Below are positions 37,642 through 45,958 of a stretch of DNA of 64,000 nt, piece by piece. Location of the stretch: contig JBBRDQ010000002.1 of assembly GCA_038203695.1 (NCBI GenBank), positions 10,066 to 74,065 of the forward strand, given 5' to 3'. The notes under the pieces were generated by a model that had not been told where the DNA came from, made no database searches, and saw only the letters and a program-made list of their open reading frames with translations. Made by a program: the position numbers and the translations under genes. The DNA is from M3007 sp038203695. GTDB lineage: Bacteria > Bacteroidota > Bacteroidia > Chitinophagales > Saprospiraceae. Positions within the stretch are counted from its first letter, which is position 1. Every line of letters begins with the position of its first letter.

Positions 37642-38313
37642 CTAAAATTGTGCTACGTCAAATCCAACGGATGCGGTTCTGTCAAATGCGTTAATGCTTA
37701 TGGTTCCGGCCTTTAAATTAGGCATGGTACTCAAGTCGAAAGATAATTTTTGTAAACCGGCGCCTACGGAAGTTTGACTGACCTTTACATCAACCAGTTT
37801 CCCTGCCGCATCCATAAAAGTGAGTTTAACCGGATCACTGGCATTAATGGCGACCAATATTTCAAAGATTTTGGGATCAAATTTAAGGCGGCAACCTCCG
37901 CCGGTTCCACAAGGTGGCGGTGGGGGTGGCGGTGGACCTATTCTGGGCGGTTTGACCGTAGTGGTAGCAATAGCGGCTCTTGTGCTGAACTCCTGAGTTC
38001 TCCAGAAATTTCGTTGTGCGGCAAAATCAATTGTAGCGGCGAGATTAACCTTTTGGAACGCGCCAATTTTTTCAACCACACTTCCTGACATTTTTGGATT
38101 GGCGGCTGATTGGCTGATTGCCATCAGTTGACTGTCTTGCTGCATGGCGAAAGTGGCTTCCTTTTGATCCAGTTCAAAAAGAAAGAGATCAGAAGCGAAT
38201 AACACCTGCTTCTTGACGGTGTCTTCCACATCTTGGGGTGGTTTCGGTGCTTCCTTGCACTGGATCAAGAGTCCGGTGAAGGCAAGCGCACAGATTTTTA
38301 CTACGTTTTTCAT
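37642..38313 (-). CDS. Uncharacterised lipoprotein, paralogue 1 (polyproline, CGxGGxCR motif)
   Basis: This 223-residue protein starts at the ATG at 38313. A hydrophobic segment ends at LLIQC, a probable lipobox. Then come KQVLFASDLFLFELDQKEA and MQQDSQLMAIS in a helical region, a run of eight prolines, the compact CGTGGGCRLKFD motif, and a C-terminal beta-rich domain (about 145-223). I do not recognise a family. The next gene upstream encodes a clear paralogue with the same layout, so this is a recent tandem duplication. The two cysteines of the CGTGGGC motif could form a tight disulfide in the periplasm. Confidence 0.75.
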   Translation of the reverse strand: MKNVVKICALAFTGLLIQCKEAPKPPQDVEDTVKKQVLFASDLFLFELDQKEATFAMQQDSQLMAISQSAANPKMSGSVVEKIGAFQKVNLAATIDFAAQRNFWRTQEFSTRAAIATTTVKPPRIGPPPPPPPPCGTGGGCRLKFDPKIFEILVAINASDPVKLTFMDAAGKLVDVKVSQTSVGAGLQKLSFDLSTMPNLKAGTISINAFDRTASVGFDVAQF

Positions 38314-38396
38314 ACTGATTTTGATTTGGTGATAGTATTGAATGGTTTCCAAGGTATTAGATTGGAATGTTCCTTATTAAAGCACATTGGCCTGCT

Positions 38397-39050
38397 TTAT
38401 TGTACGATGTCAAATTGTATAGACGCATGCGTGTCGAGCGCGGCAAAATCCAGGGTACCACCGGTCAGATTTTCAATCTTGCCAAGATCAAAAATGAATC
38501 TTTGCACATTGGTGGTCAGACCAACTTGTTTTACCGGTACATCGACTGCCTTGCCATTGACATCGCGTATAGTGATCTTCACGTGTTGATTGATCGTAAC
38601 AGCCGCATATATTTCGCATACTTTTCGACGGTCAAAGGCGATACGACAACTGCCTCCTGATCCGCAGGGCGGTGGCGGTGGTGGCGGGACTTTCGGTGGT
38701 TTCAAGTAAGCGCCATAACCTGCCCGGATGCCAAATTCCTGGGCAATCGCAAAGTTCCGTTGCGCCTTGATTTGTTCGAGCGCATTTTTGTTAGCCTTTT
38801 GAAATTCCAGCAATTTTTCAGTCAGTAGCGCGCTTGTTTTCGGGGTGGCAGCAAGTTTACGCAAACTGACCAATTGACTATCCTGTTGATTAATAAGCAG
38901 TTGTTCTTTCTGCTCGAGATCCAGGAGAAAAATATCGGAGGCGAAAATTACTTGGTTTGGTGACTCGGGTACTGGAGGCTGCGGGGTATCCTGACATTTT
39001 GCCGACAGTCCGATCAGCGCGATTAGGCACAATCTCCATACATTTTTCAT
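38397..39050 (-). CDS. Uncharacterised lipoprotein, paralogue 2 (polyproline, CGxGGxCR motif)
   Basis: This 217-residue protein has signal MKNVWRLCLIALIGLSAKC with a Cys that may be lipidated. It keeps every landmark of its downstream neighbour: VIFASDIFLLDLEQKEQ, NQQDSQLVSL, AAxPKxSxxxxEK, a seven-proline run, CGSGGSCRIAFD, and a beta-rich C-terminus with VKITIRDVNGKAVDVPV. The two genes are 83 bp apart on the same strand and probably co-transcribed. No catalytic motif is seen. A cell-surface or periplasmic binding role is only a guess. Confidence 0.75.
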   Translation of the reverse strand: MKNVWRLCLIALIGLSAKCQDTPQPPVPESPNQVIFASDIFLLDLEQKEQLLINQQDSQLVSLRKLAATPKTSALLTEKLLEFQKANKNALEQIKAQRNFAIAQEFGIRAGYGAYLKPPKVPPPPPPPCGSGGSCRIAFDRRKVCEIYAAVTINQHVKITIRDVNGKAVDVPVKQVGLTTNVQRFIFDLGKIENLTGGTLDFAALDTHASIQFDIVQ

Positions 39051-39217
39051 ACTGCCGTGGTTGGGTGTATTGTTGGTTTAAAGCCCAAAATTACCGGCGA
39101 AATTGTAAGTATGATGTTTTGAATATGAATTTTTTTAAATTTTTATCCGTTCTTAATTCATTTCATTTTACGACCGCTCCATTTTTCCACCTTTTTTAAA
39201 AGGAGGCGAATAGGTTG

Positions 39218-39252
39218 TTTGTACAAAATCCTTACATTTGCCGCTACATTTG
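39218..39252 (+). promoter_or_regulatory. Candidate promoter of the ileS leader transcript
   Basis: Two -7-like octamers TACATTTG occur at 39233-39240 and 39245-39252. A TTTG at 39218-39221 could act as -33 for the second (23-bp spacer). Transcription would start only a few bases before the leader ATG at 39262. Confidence 0.5.
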
Positions 39253-39261
39253 CAAGATACG

Positions 39262-39321
39262 ATGAAGCAGTTCACCATAATTTCTAACACCATTATTATT
39301 CGTACCGGGTCGCACACCTGA
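39262..39321 (+). CDS. Isoleucine-rich leader peptide of ileS (MKQFTIISNTIIIRTGSHT)
   Basis: A 19-codon ORF with ATG start and TGA stop, too short for ordinary gene calling, contains five isoleucine codons, ATA ATT and ATT ATT ATT, out of 19. It lies 109 bp before the start of isoleucyl-tRNA synthetase and immediately before a strong hairpin. Its position and Ile run fit a leader peptide that senses Ile-tRNA supply by ribosome stalling. The last codons (39312-39318, GCACACC) are complementary to the inner part of the hairpin's 5' arm. Function is inferred from layout; the peptide itself probably has no other role. Confidence 0.82.
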   Translation: MKQFTIISNTIIIRTGSHT

Positions 39322-39344
39322 GCACGGAAGTGGCTGTTTAGAAA
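39312..39344 (+). promoter_or_regulatory. Antiterminator elements of the ileS attenuator
   Basis: GCACACC (39312-39318) is the exact complement of GGTGTGC (39362-39368) in the terminator's 5' arm and loop. CTGTTT (39334-39339) can pair with AAACAG (39345-39350), the base of the same arm, across a 5-nt loop. Either pairing would block the terminator. A ribosome held at the Ile codons leaves these free; one at the stop codon covers the first. Confidence 0.6.
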
Positions 39345-39391
39345 AAACAGAAACCCCGGCTGGTGTGCTACACCGGGCGGGGTTTCTGTTT
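39345..39391 (+). terminator. Attenuator terminator hairpin in the ileS leader
   Basis: Arms 39345-39366 and 39370-39391 form 21 base pairs with a single G-G mismatch and a 3-nt loop (GCT). The 5' arm is A-rich at its base and the 3' arm ends GGGGTTTCTGTTT, a U-rich side. It sits between the leader stop and the ileS start. Confidence 0.8.
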
Positions 39392-39430
39392 GCATGCAAA
39401 TCTCACCTAACAATTAAGACAATAGAACCA

Positions 39431-42400
39431 GTGCACTACCGCGAATTTAAACAACTGAATCTTCCGGCCATCGATGCCGAAATCCTCCAATTCTGGCAGG
39501 ATGAACGCATTTTTGAGCAGTCCGTCGAGCAACGTGATCCCAAAAACTCTTTTGTTTTTTATGAAGGTCCGCCTTCCGCCAATGGTCAACCGGGCATTCA
39601 CCACGTCATGGCCCGTGCCGTAAAAGACGCATTTTGTCGCTACCAAACCCTTAAAGGGCGCCGCGTTGAGCGTAAAGGTGGCTGGGATACGCATGGATTG
39701 CCGATCGAATTGCAGGTGGAAAAAGAATTGGGCATTACCAAGGAAGATATCGGGAAGAAAATAACCGTGGAGGCCTACAATGCTGCCTGCCGAAGTACGG
39801 TCATGCGCTATAAAGATATCTGGGATGATATTACCCGGAAAATGGGATACTGGGTCAATCTCGACGATCCATATATCACGTTTGAAAATAAATATATCGA
39901 AACGGTGTGGTACTTGCTCAAACGCCTGTATGATAAAGGTTATCTGTATAAAGGGTACACTATCCAGCCCTACAGCCCGGCAGCAGGCACGGGGCTTAGC
40001 TCGCATGAACTCAATCAGCCGGGGACTTATCACGATGTGACCGATACGAGCATCGTCGCGATGTTTAAAGTGCAGCGCACGGGCCTGTCGGATTTTTTAT
40101 TTGACTCGGACCAGGAAGATGTACGCATTCTTGCCTGGACCACCACGCCCTGGACATTGCCATCCAATACCGCGTTGACGGTCGGCCCAAATATCAGTTA
40201 TGTCAAGGTAAAAACGCTCAATCCGTATACGAAAGCACCCGTTAGCGTAGTGTTGGCAGCGGCATTGATCAGCAAATGGTTTGGCGGTAAAAATCAACCG
40301 GAGGTGTTGGAACAATCTGCGGAATTCTCCGGAAACCAGTTGTTTGAGGTGCGCTACGAGCAACTTTTGCCGTATGTACAGCCGACCGATGGCGATGCAT
40401 TTAAAGTTATAACCGGTGATTTTGTGACGACAGAGGATGGCACAGGCGTGGTCCATACGGCGCCATCATTCGGCGCAGACGACATGAAAGTGGCCCGTCA
40501 GCATGGCATTGGCTCCCTGACCTTGGTGGACAAACAAGGCAAATTCACGGATGAAGTGGGTGAATTTGCCGGCCGTTATGTGAAGGACTACAAGAATGAG
40601 GCTGATTATCAATCCGTTGACGTAGATATTGCGGTTAAAATGAAAGCAGAAGGGTATGCTTTCAACGTGAAAAAATATGAACACTCATACCCGCACTGCT
40701 GGCGCACCGACAAGCCGGTTTTGTATTATCCGCTGGATTCCTGGTTCATTGCTGCATCAAGAGTAAAGGAGCGGATGTTTGAATTGAACAAAACCATCAA
40801 CTGGAAACCAGCATCTACCGGGGAAGGCCGTTTTGGGAAATGGCTGGAAAATTTGCAAGACTGGAACCTGAGTCGCTCGCGGTACTGGGGCGTGCCATTG
40901 CCCATCTGGCGCACCGAGGATGGTGCCGAAGAAATTTGTATTGGTTCATTGGAAGAGTTGAGCCAGGCCGTTGAAAAAGCGAACCAGGCTTTGCAAATGA
41001 ACCAGGTCGTGCCGGAAGACATTCACCGGCCTTTTATCGACGATATCGTCCTGGTTAGCCACGATGGTCGCCCAATGCGCCGTGAACTAGACCTGATCGA
41101 TGTTTGGTTCGATTCCGGGTCGGTGCCGTATGCGCAATGGGGACTCGATTATGAAAAATTGCACCAAGGCGATGACCGCCCTTTCAAATCGCCTTTTGAG
41201 ATCAGTTATCCCGCCGATTTTATTGCGGAAGGCGTAGATCAGACTCGTGGGTGGTTTTACACCCTGCATGCCATAGCCGTGATGTGTTACGATTCGGTGG
41301 CCTATAAAAATGTAGTGTCCACTGGACTTGTTTTAGATAAGGCCGGCAATAAAATGTCCAAATCTAAAGGGAATGCAGTGAATCCGTTTGAAATCATTGC
41401 CACGTACGGAGCGGATGCGACGCGCTGGTATATGTTGTCAAATGCCCAGCCTTGGGACAACTTGAAATTCGATCCGGAAGGCATTGTAGAAACCCGGAAT
41501 AAACTGTTTGGCACCGTATTTAATACGTATAATTTTTTCGCGCTCTACGCCAACCTCGACGGCTGGTCGATGGACGAGCAAAATGTCTTGCCCTACGCAG
41601 CGCGCCCGGAACTCGACCGTTGGGTCATTTCAAAACTCTATAGTTTGGTCGGTGATTACCGCGAAGCTATGGATGATTACGAGCCGACCAAGGCCGCGCG
41701 TTATATTGAGACTTTTGTGGATGAACACTTGAGCAACTGGTATGTGCGTTTGGCGCGTCGCCGGTTTTGGCGCGGTGAGATGAGCGAAGACAAAACAGCC
41801 GCGTATCAGACGTTATTCGAATGCCTGATGGTGACCAACCAATTGATGTCCTCGCTTGCACCGTTCTTTTCCGATTGGATGTACCGCAACCTTACCAGTC
41901 CAATTCGCGACAAGGCAAAACAGCATAACACACCACTCCGCCACGACTCAGTGCATTTAAGTGACCTCACGGAAGTAAACGCCGGTCTGATTGACAAGGC
42001 ATTAGAGCAAAGAATGGAATATGCGCAGCGCATTTGTTCGCTGGCGTTAAGTATCCGCAAACGGGAGCGTATCCGGGTCCGGCTGCCGTTGCAAAAAATC
42101 ATGCTGCCGGTGCTGGACGAGGTATTCATAACCGCAGTCGATGGGGTCAAAGACCTGATTTTATCGGAAATCAATGTCAAAGACCTGGAATACATAACCG
42201 ATTCCAGCGGCTTGTTAAAAAAAGGTGCCAAGGCTAACTTTAAAACGTTGGGCGCTAAACTCGGCAAAGACATGAAAGACGCGGCGGCTATGATCGCCGG
42301 CTTTACCAATGAAGATATTGATGCGCTGGAAAAAACAGGCACGCTGGCAGTCACCCTCAATGGGAATGGGTACACCCTCACGCCCGATGATCTAGTGATT

Positions 42401-42739
42401 TCAACCGAAGATTTACCGGGCTGGAAAACGGCCTCTGATGGACCGCTTACCGTGGTGCTGGATGTACACCTCACGGATGCGTTGCTTGCGGAGGGTACTG
42501 CCCGCGACCTGGTGAATCGTATCCAGAATATCCGCAAAGACAAAGATTTTAACGTAACCGATCGGATTATCGTCACCTTGCAACGACACCCGGCTATTGT
42601 AGATTCCGTAGCGCAATTTGGCTCCTATATTCAAGCCGAAGTATTAGCCAATCAGTTGCGACTGGCAGATAATGTAGCAGGCGAAACGGTGATGCTGGAC
42701 GACGAAGTGAGTTTAAACATTGATGTAGTGCTGGCTTAG
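39431..42739 (+). CDS. ileS: Isoleucyl-tRNA synthetase with GxHH signature motif
   Basis: This 1102-residue enzyme charges tRNA-Ile and edits valine. The start is taken as the GTG at 39431 (MHYREFKQLNLPAI), matching where related enzymes begin; no ATG is available after the leader hairpin. The catalytic core is split by a CP1 editing domain (about 185-400, with TTPWTLPSNTAL). The KMSKS loop is at 641-645. The first class I motif, normally HxGH, reads GIHH at 55-58 (GQPGIHHVM), i.e. positions 1 and 3 exchanged. The C-terminal anticodon-binding region is long, as in the large (type 2, eukaryote-like) IleRS. Expression appears to be controlled by the upstream Ile leader. Confidence 0.95.
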   Translation: MHYREFKQLNLPAIDAEILQFWQDERIFEQSVEQRDPKNSFVFYEGPPSANGQPGIHHVMARAVKDAFCRYQTLKGRRVERKGGWDTHGLPIELQVEKELGITKEDIGKKITVEAYNAACRSTVMRYKDIWDDITRKMGYWVNLDDPYITFENKYIETVWYLLKRLYDKGYLYKGYTIQPYSPAAGTGLSSHELNQPGTYHDVTDTSIVAMFKVQRTGLSDFLFDSDQEDVRILAWTTTPWTLPSNTALTVGPNISYVKVKTLNPYTKAPVSVVLAAALISKWFGGKNQPEVLEQSAEFSGNQLFEVRYEQLLPYVQPTDGDAFKVITGDFVTTEDGTGVVHTAPSFGADDMKVARQHGIGSLTLVDKQGKFTDEVGEFAGRYVKDYKNEADYQSVDVDIAVKMKAEGYAFNVKKYEHSYPHCWRTDKPVLYYPLDSWFIAASRVKERMFELNKTINWKPASTGEGRFGKWLENLQDWNLSRSRYWGVPLPIWRTEDGAEEICIGSLEELSQAVEKANQALQMNQVVPEDIHRPFIDDIVLVSHDGRPMRRELDLIDVWFDSGSVPYAQWGLDYEKLHQGDDRPFKSPFEISYPADFIAEGVDQTRGWFYTLHAIAVMCYDSVAYKNVVSTGLVLDKAGNKMSKSKGNAVNPFEIIATYGADATRWYMLSNAQPWDNLKFDPEGIVETRNKLFGTVFNTYNFFALYANLDGWSMDEQNVLPYAARPELDRWVISKLYSLVGDYREAMDDYEPTKAARYIETFVDEHLSNWYVRLARRRFWRGEMSEDKTAAYQTLFECLMVTNQLMSSLAPFFSDWMYRNLTSPIRDKAKQHNTPLRHDSVHLSDLTEVNAGLIDKALEQRMEYAQRICSLALSIRKRERIRVRLPLQKIMLPVLDEVFITAVDGVKDLILSEINVKDLEYITDSSGLLKKGAKANFKTLGAKLGKDMKDAAAMIAGFTNEDIDALEKTGTLAVTLNGNGYTLTPDDLVISTEDLPGWKTASDGPLTVVLDVHLTDALLAEGTARDLVNRIQNIRKDKDFNVTDRIIVTLQRHPAIVDSVAQFGSYIQAEVLANQLRLADNVAGETVMLDDEVSLNIDVVLA

Positions 42740-42868
42740 TGCTCCAAAATGACAATTGGTTAGGATAATTGTAAGCGCGCAGGTGAATTTGAACGTTGAA
42801 AAAGAACAAATGTCTACTTTCACGGCACTTTTGCACTTGTCCTAACTAACAGTCTCACACACCACCAC

Positions 42869-44275
42869 ATGGAGCGAATCAGCGTTTTCGATATTTTTAA
42901 AATTGGCATTGGGCCGTCGAGTTCTCATACGATGGGGCCTTGGCGGGCAGCACAGCGGTTTACCCGGGAAATAGATTTAAACGAAGTAATTGCCGTGCAG
43001 GTTGAGTTGTATGGATCGCTGGCCAAAACCGGCAAGGGGCATGGAACCGATCTGGCTGTCTTATTGGGTTTAAATGGGGATGATCCGGTGACAATTCCGG
43101 TAGCCGCAGTACAAACAAATGTGGCACAGATTACGGCGGAACGGAAAATTAACCTTGCCGGAAAACGACTTATTCCTTTTAATCCGGAGCGGGATGTCAT
43201 TTTTCTCTACGACCAAACCTTACCTTATCATGCAAATGGCTTGACTTTTCGGGCTTTTTATCGGGATGGCACCGGAGAAAGCCATACCTATTATTCTATT
43301 GGCGGCGGTTTTGTAGTGAAAGAAGGGGAGGAGGATAATGGGGGTACTGTGACGCTTCCCTGCCCGATTGACCGGGCCGAAGAACTGCATCACTGGTGCC
43401 TGGAACAGCATAAAAGCATTTCTGAAATTGTATTTCAAAACGAGCTTACTTGGCGGTCGGCAGCGCAAATCCAGGCAGAACTGCTGCAAATCTGGGACGT
43501 GATGCGCCATTGTATCTATAAAGGCTGCCATACCGAAGGTATTCTACCGGGCGGTTTAGAAGTCGGCCGCCGTGCTGCGCCACTGAGTGCTAAACTGCTG
43601 AATACCAAACCGTACGCAAATGTGGATGAATGGACTGCCCAGATCAGTCGGGGCGGACACTCTTTTCAAGATATCCTGAAATGGGTAAGTTGTTTTGCCT
43701 TGGCGGTGAATGAAGAAAATGCGGCATTCGGCCGGGTGGTTACTGCGCCAACCAATGGGGCCGCCGGTGTAATTCCTGCCGTTTTGATGTATCATGTTTG
43801 TTTTAGCGACAGTTACCGCGAGTCCGATATCGTGCGATTTTTGCTTACGGCCGGCGAAATGGGGAGTTTATTCAAAAAAGGAGCCACGATTTCTGCGGCG
43901 ATGGGTGGTTGTCAGGCTGAAATTGGTGTTTCCTCCGCGATGGCTGCTGCTGCGTTAACCGAATGCTTGGGCGGGACGTATGATCAGGCCATGATGGCGG
44001 CTGAAATAGCGATGGAGCATCATTTGGGCATGACCTGCGATCCGATCGGTGGTTTGGTACAAGTACCCTGTATCGAGCGCAATACGATGGGAGCAATTAA
44101 AGCAATTACCGCGTGTCAGATTGCGTTGGAAAGCAACCCGGCCAAAGCCAAGGTCAGCCTCGATGCAGTGATCAAAACCATGAAGGAAACGGCTTTCGAT
44201 ATGAATACCAAGTATAAAGAGACGGCAGACGGTGGCTTGGCACTGAATATTTCTGTTAATCTGGCCGAGTGTTAA
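42869..44275 (+). CDS. sdaA: L-serine ammonia-lyase, iron-sulfur type, single chain
   Basis: This 468-residue protein fuses the beta-like N-terminal domain (SVFDIFKIGIGPSSSHTMGP) with the catalytic alpha domain. It converts L-serine to pyruvate and ammonia with a [4Fe-4S] cluster. Three cysteines at 348 (GGCQAEIG), 390 (MTCDPIGG) and 401 (VPCIERN) have the same spacing (42 and 11) as the cluster ligands of the E. coli enzyme. Length and order match the single-polypeptide form. It lies 129 bp after ileS on the same strand, with no clear terminator between them; no shared pathway is evident. Confidence 0.95.
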   Translation: MERISVFDIFKIGIGPSSSHTMGPWRAAQRFTREIDLNEVIAVQVELYGSLAKTGKGHGTDLAVLLGLNGDDPVTIPVAAVQTNVAQITAERKINLAGKRLIPFNPERDVIFLYDQTLPYHANGLTFRAFYRDGTGESHTYYSIGGGFVVKEGEEDNGGTVTLPCPIDRAEELHHWCLEQHKSISEIVFQNELTWRSAAQIQAELLQIWDVMRHCIYKGCHTEGILPGGLEVGRRAAPLSAKLLNTKPYANVDEWTAQISRGGHSFQDILKWVSCFALAVNEENAAFGRVVTAPTNGAAGVIPAVLMYHVCFSDSYRESDIVRFLLTAGEMGSLFKKGATISAAMGGCQAEIGVSSAMAAAALTECLGGTYDQAMMAAEIAMEHHLGMTCDPIGGLVQVPCIERNTMGAIKAITACQIALESNPAKAKVSLDAVIKTMKETAFDMNTKYKETADGGLALNISVNLAEC

Positions 44276-44353
44276 GGAAATCATTTTGTTGCACGCACAC
44301 AAGTAACCGATTGCTGCTTTGGCGTATTAAGAGTTCACCATAATAATAAGACG

Positions 44354-45073
44354 ATGCAAAAAATAATCATATTGCCATTGTTCCTGGTATGCCTGCTGGC
44401 CATGCCGGCCTGCGACACCTTAAAGGAAGTTGCTAACAGTGTTTTGTCAGAGCCGACGATCGACGAAATTGGACGCGGTTTGAAAGATGCACTGGCCAAG
44501 GGTGCTACGAGAGGTGCCGGTGAGCTATCTGCGCAAGATGGCTATCTTAAAAGCGCCTACAAAATTCTTTTACCGGAACAGGCGCGCAAGGTTGCCGACA
44601 AATTGCGGGTTGTGCCGGGCTTCAACAACTTCGAAAACGAATTGCTGGAAAAAATCAATCGCGGGGCGGAAGACGCTGCTAAGGAAGCAGGGCCGATTTT
44701 CCTGAACTCCATTAAACAAATGACGATTCAGGATGCCACCAATATTTTGCTGGGAGCTGATAACTCTGCTACGGAGTACTTGAAAAGAACCACCAATACG
44801 GAGTTGTACCAAAAGTTCAACCCCAAAATAGTCGCGTCGCTCAATAAAATTGGTGCCAACAATCTCTGGAAAAAAGCCGCCGATGCCTATAATAAAATTC
44901 CGCTGGTGACCAAAGTCAATAGTGATTTGGATGATTATGTAACCACACAGGCACTTACCGGATTATTTGGTAAAGTAAGCGAAGAGGAGAAAAATATCCG
45001 CCGTAACAAAGGCGCGCGAACGACCGAGTTGTTGAAAAAAGTGTTTGCGAAGCAGGATGCGAATCGGAAGTAA
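44354..45073 (+). CDS. DUF4197 domain-containing lipoprotein
   Basis: This 239-residue protein has a signal ending LLAMPAC, a good lipobox with Cys20. The body is all-helical and contains GLKDALAKGATRGAGELSAQDGY, YKILLPEQARKVADKLR, and DNSATEYLKRTTNTELYQKFNPK, the conserved blocks of the DUF4197 family. The family is periplasmic/outer-membrane-attached and of unknown function. The gene is 78 bp after sdaA and is followed by a strong terminator. Confidence 0.88.
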   Translation: MQKIIILPLFLVCLLAMPACDTLKEVANSVLSEPTIDEIGRGLKDALAKGATRGAGELSAQDGYLKSAYKILLPEQARKVADKLRVVPGFNNFENELLEKINRGAEDAAKEAGPIFLNSIKQMTIQDATNILLGADNSATEYLKRTTNTELYQKFNPKIVASLNKIGANNLWKKAADAYNKIPLVTKVNSDLDDYVTTQALTGLFGKVSEEEKNIRRNKGARTTELLKKVFAKQDANRK

Positions 45074-45095
45074 ACGATTGACTATCGGTGTTTTG

Positions 45096-45132
45096 AAAGC
45101 GGTTGAAATCCTTGTTGGATTTCAACCGCTTT
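45096..45132 (+). terminator. Terminator of the DUF4197 gene
   Basis: A perfect 16-bp stem (45096-45111 with 45117-45132) with a TTGTT loop is followed by GTTTTGG. It lies 23 bp after the DUF4197 stop codon and before a convergent gene. Confidence 0.88.
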
Positions 45133-45181
45133 TGTTTTGGTCATGACAATTGATCGTACACAGCACTGGGGGTACGTAACG

Positions 45182-45946
45182 TTACGGATGGTTCTTTTGC
45201 AAGATCAGTGTAAGCGTAAAGCCAGGTGCATACGGACAAGGAAATTGCTGATTAAGCAGGGTTGTAAATTGTTCAGCAAAGATATGCTTGAATGCGGCGG
45301 TGTAATATGGTCGCTCTGCGTTGTCCAAAATCAATAAACCACCTGGCTTGAGATAGGGTAAAGCTTCCTGTATACAAGCAGGTCGTGCCCTACCGTCCAC
45401 CAGAATTAGATCGAAAGATGCCAAATCATAGTGCTTTACCGCTTTGGCATATTTTTCGAAAGTATAGTTTTCAAATACGGTTGCGCCGCTCCGGTATTGG
45501 GCAGGATCCGAGATGTCAGTTTGTGCGGGGGTACTTAGATCTTCGCCGGCAACAAAAGACCCCTCCCAATTAAGGTGCCCCTTTTCCCGAATTTTTGCGG
45601 AAAGTACTTTAAACCAGCCTTCATCGTGTTCTACAGTGGCCACAAAGCCGGCACGGTTGCAGAAAAACAGGGTAGACCCGCCTCCGCCATATTCAAAAAC
45701 GCGATGGTCTGGTTTTAACCAGTCCGCCAACAAATCAATGGCAGGAAAGGTGAGCCAGGCACTTTCATCGGCGATTGAATTGCGGCCAGGCTGGAATGAG
45801 GCAAACCAACGCTTTTTATAAGATCGTATTTGTTTGCGGTGGTCGGCGTTTTCCGTGCAACGAATGGTTTCCCACCAAAAGAAGAAAGAAGAATTTTTCC
45901 AGGACACGCGAAGAGTATGAAAATTATTTGATTGCCAAAGGTACAT
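45182..45946 (-). CDS. Class I SAM-dependent methyltransferase
   Basis: This 254-residue protein has motif I as VFEYGGGGSTLFF (about 90-102), the acidic motif II in ATVEHDEGW, and FDLILVDGRARPACI followed by LKPGGLLILDNAERP for motifs IV and V. This is the Rossmann-type methyltransferase fold seen in O-methyltransferases of sugars or small molecules in Bacteroidota. The substrate is not predictable. The first ~55 residues are basic and aromatic and unlike the core, so a later start is possible. It is transcribed 12 bp after the type B sorting-domain gene and probably together with it. Confidence 0.8.
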   Translation of the reverse strand: MYLWQSNNFHTLRVSWKNSSFFFWWETIRCTENADHRKQIRSYKKRWFASFQPGRNSIADESAWLTFPAIDLLADWLKPDHRVFEYGGGGSTLFFCNRAGFVATVEHDEGWFKVLSAKIREKGHLNWEGSFVAGEDLSTPAQTDISDPAQYRSGATVFENYTFEKYAKAVKHYDLASFDLILVDGRARPACIQEALPYLKPGGLLILDNAERPYYTAAFKHIFAEQFTTLLNQQFPCPYAPGFTLTLILQKNHP

Positions 45947-45958
45947 CTTTAATACGGG

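Noticed and set aside
37642..39050. CRISPR-like or satellite repeat suggested by the two similar genes
   Set aside because: Similarity is at protein level over whole genes, not short regular repeats; it is a gene duplication. No CRISPR array was found anywhere in the window.
39365..39431. ileS starting at the GTG at 39365 inside the leader hairpin
   Set aside because: This would add 22 residues unlike any IleRS and place the start within the terminator stem.
42752..42772. Hairpin ACAATT / AATTGT after ileS as a terminator
   Set aside because: Six A/T-rich pairs with a 9-nt loop and no T-run; too weak, so read-through to sdaA cannot be excluded.
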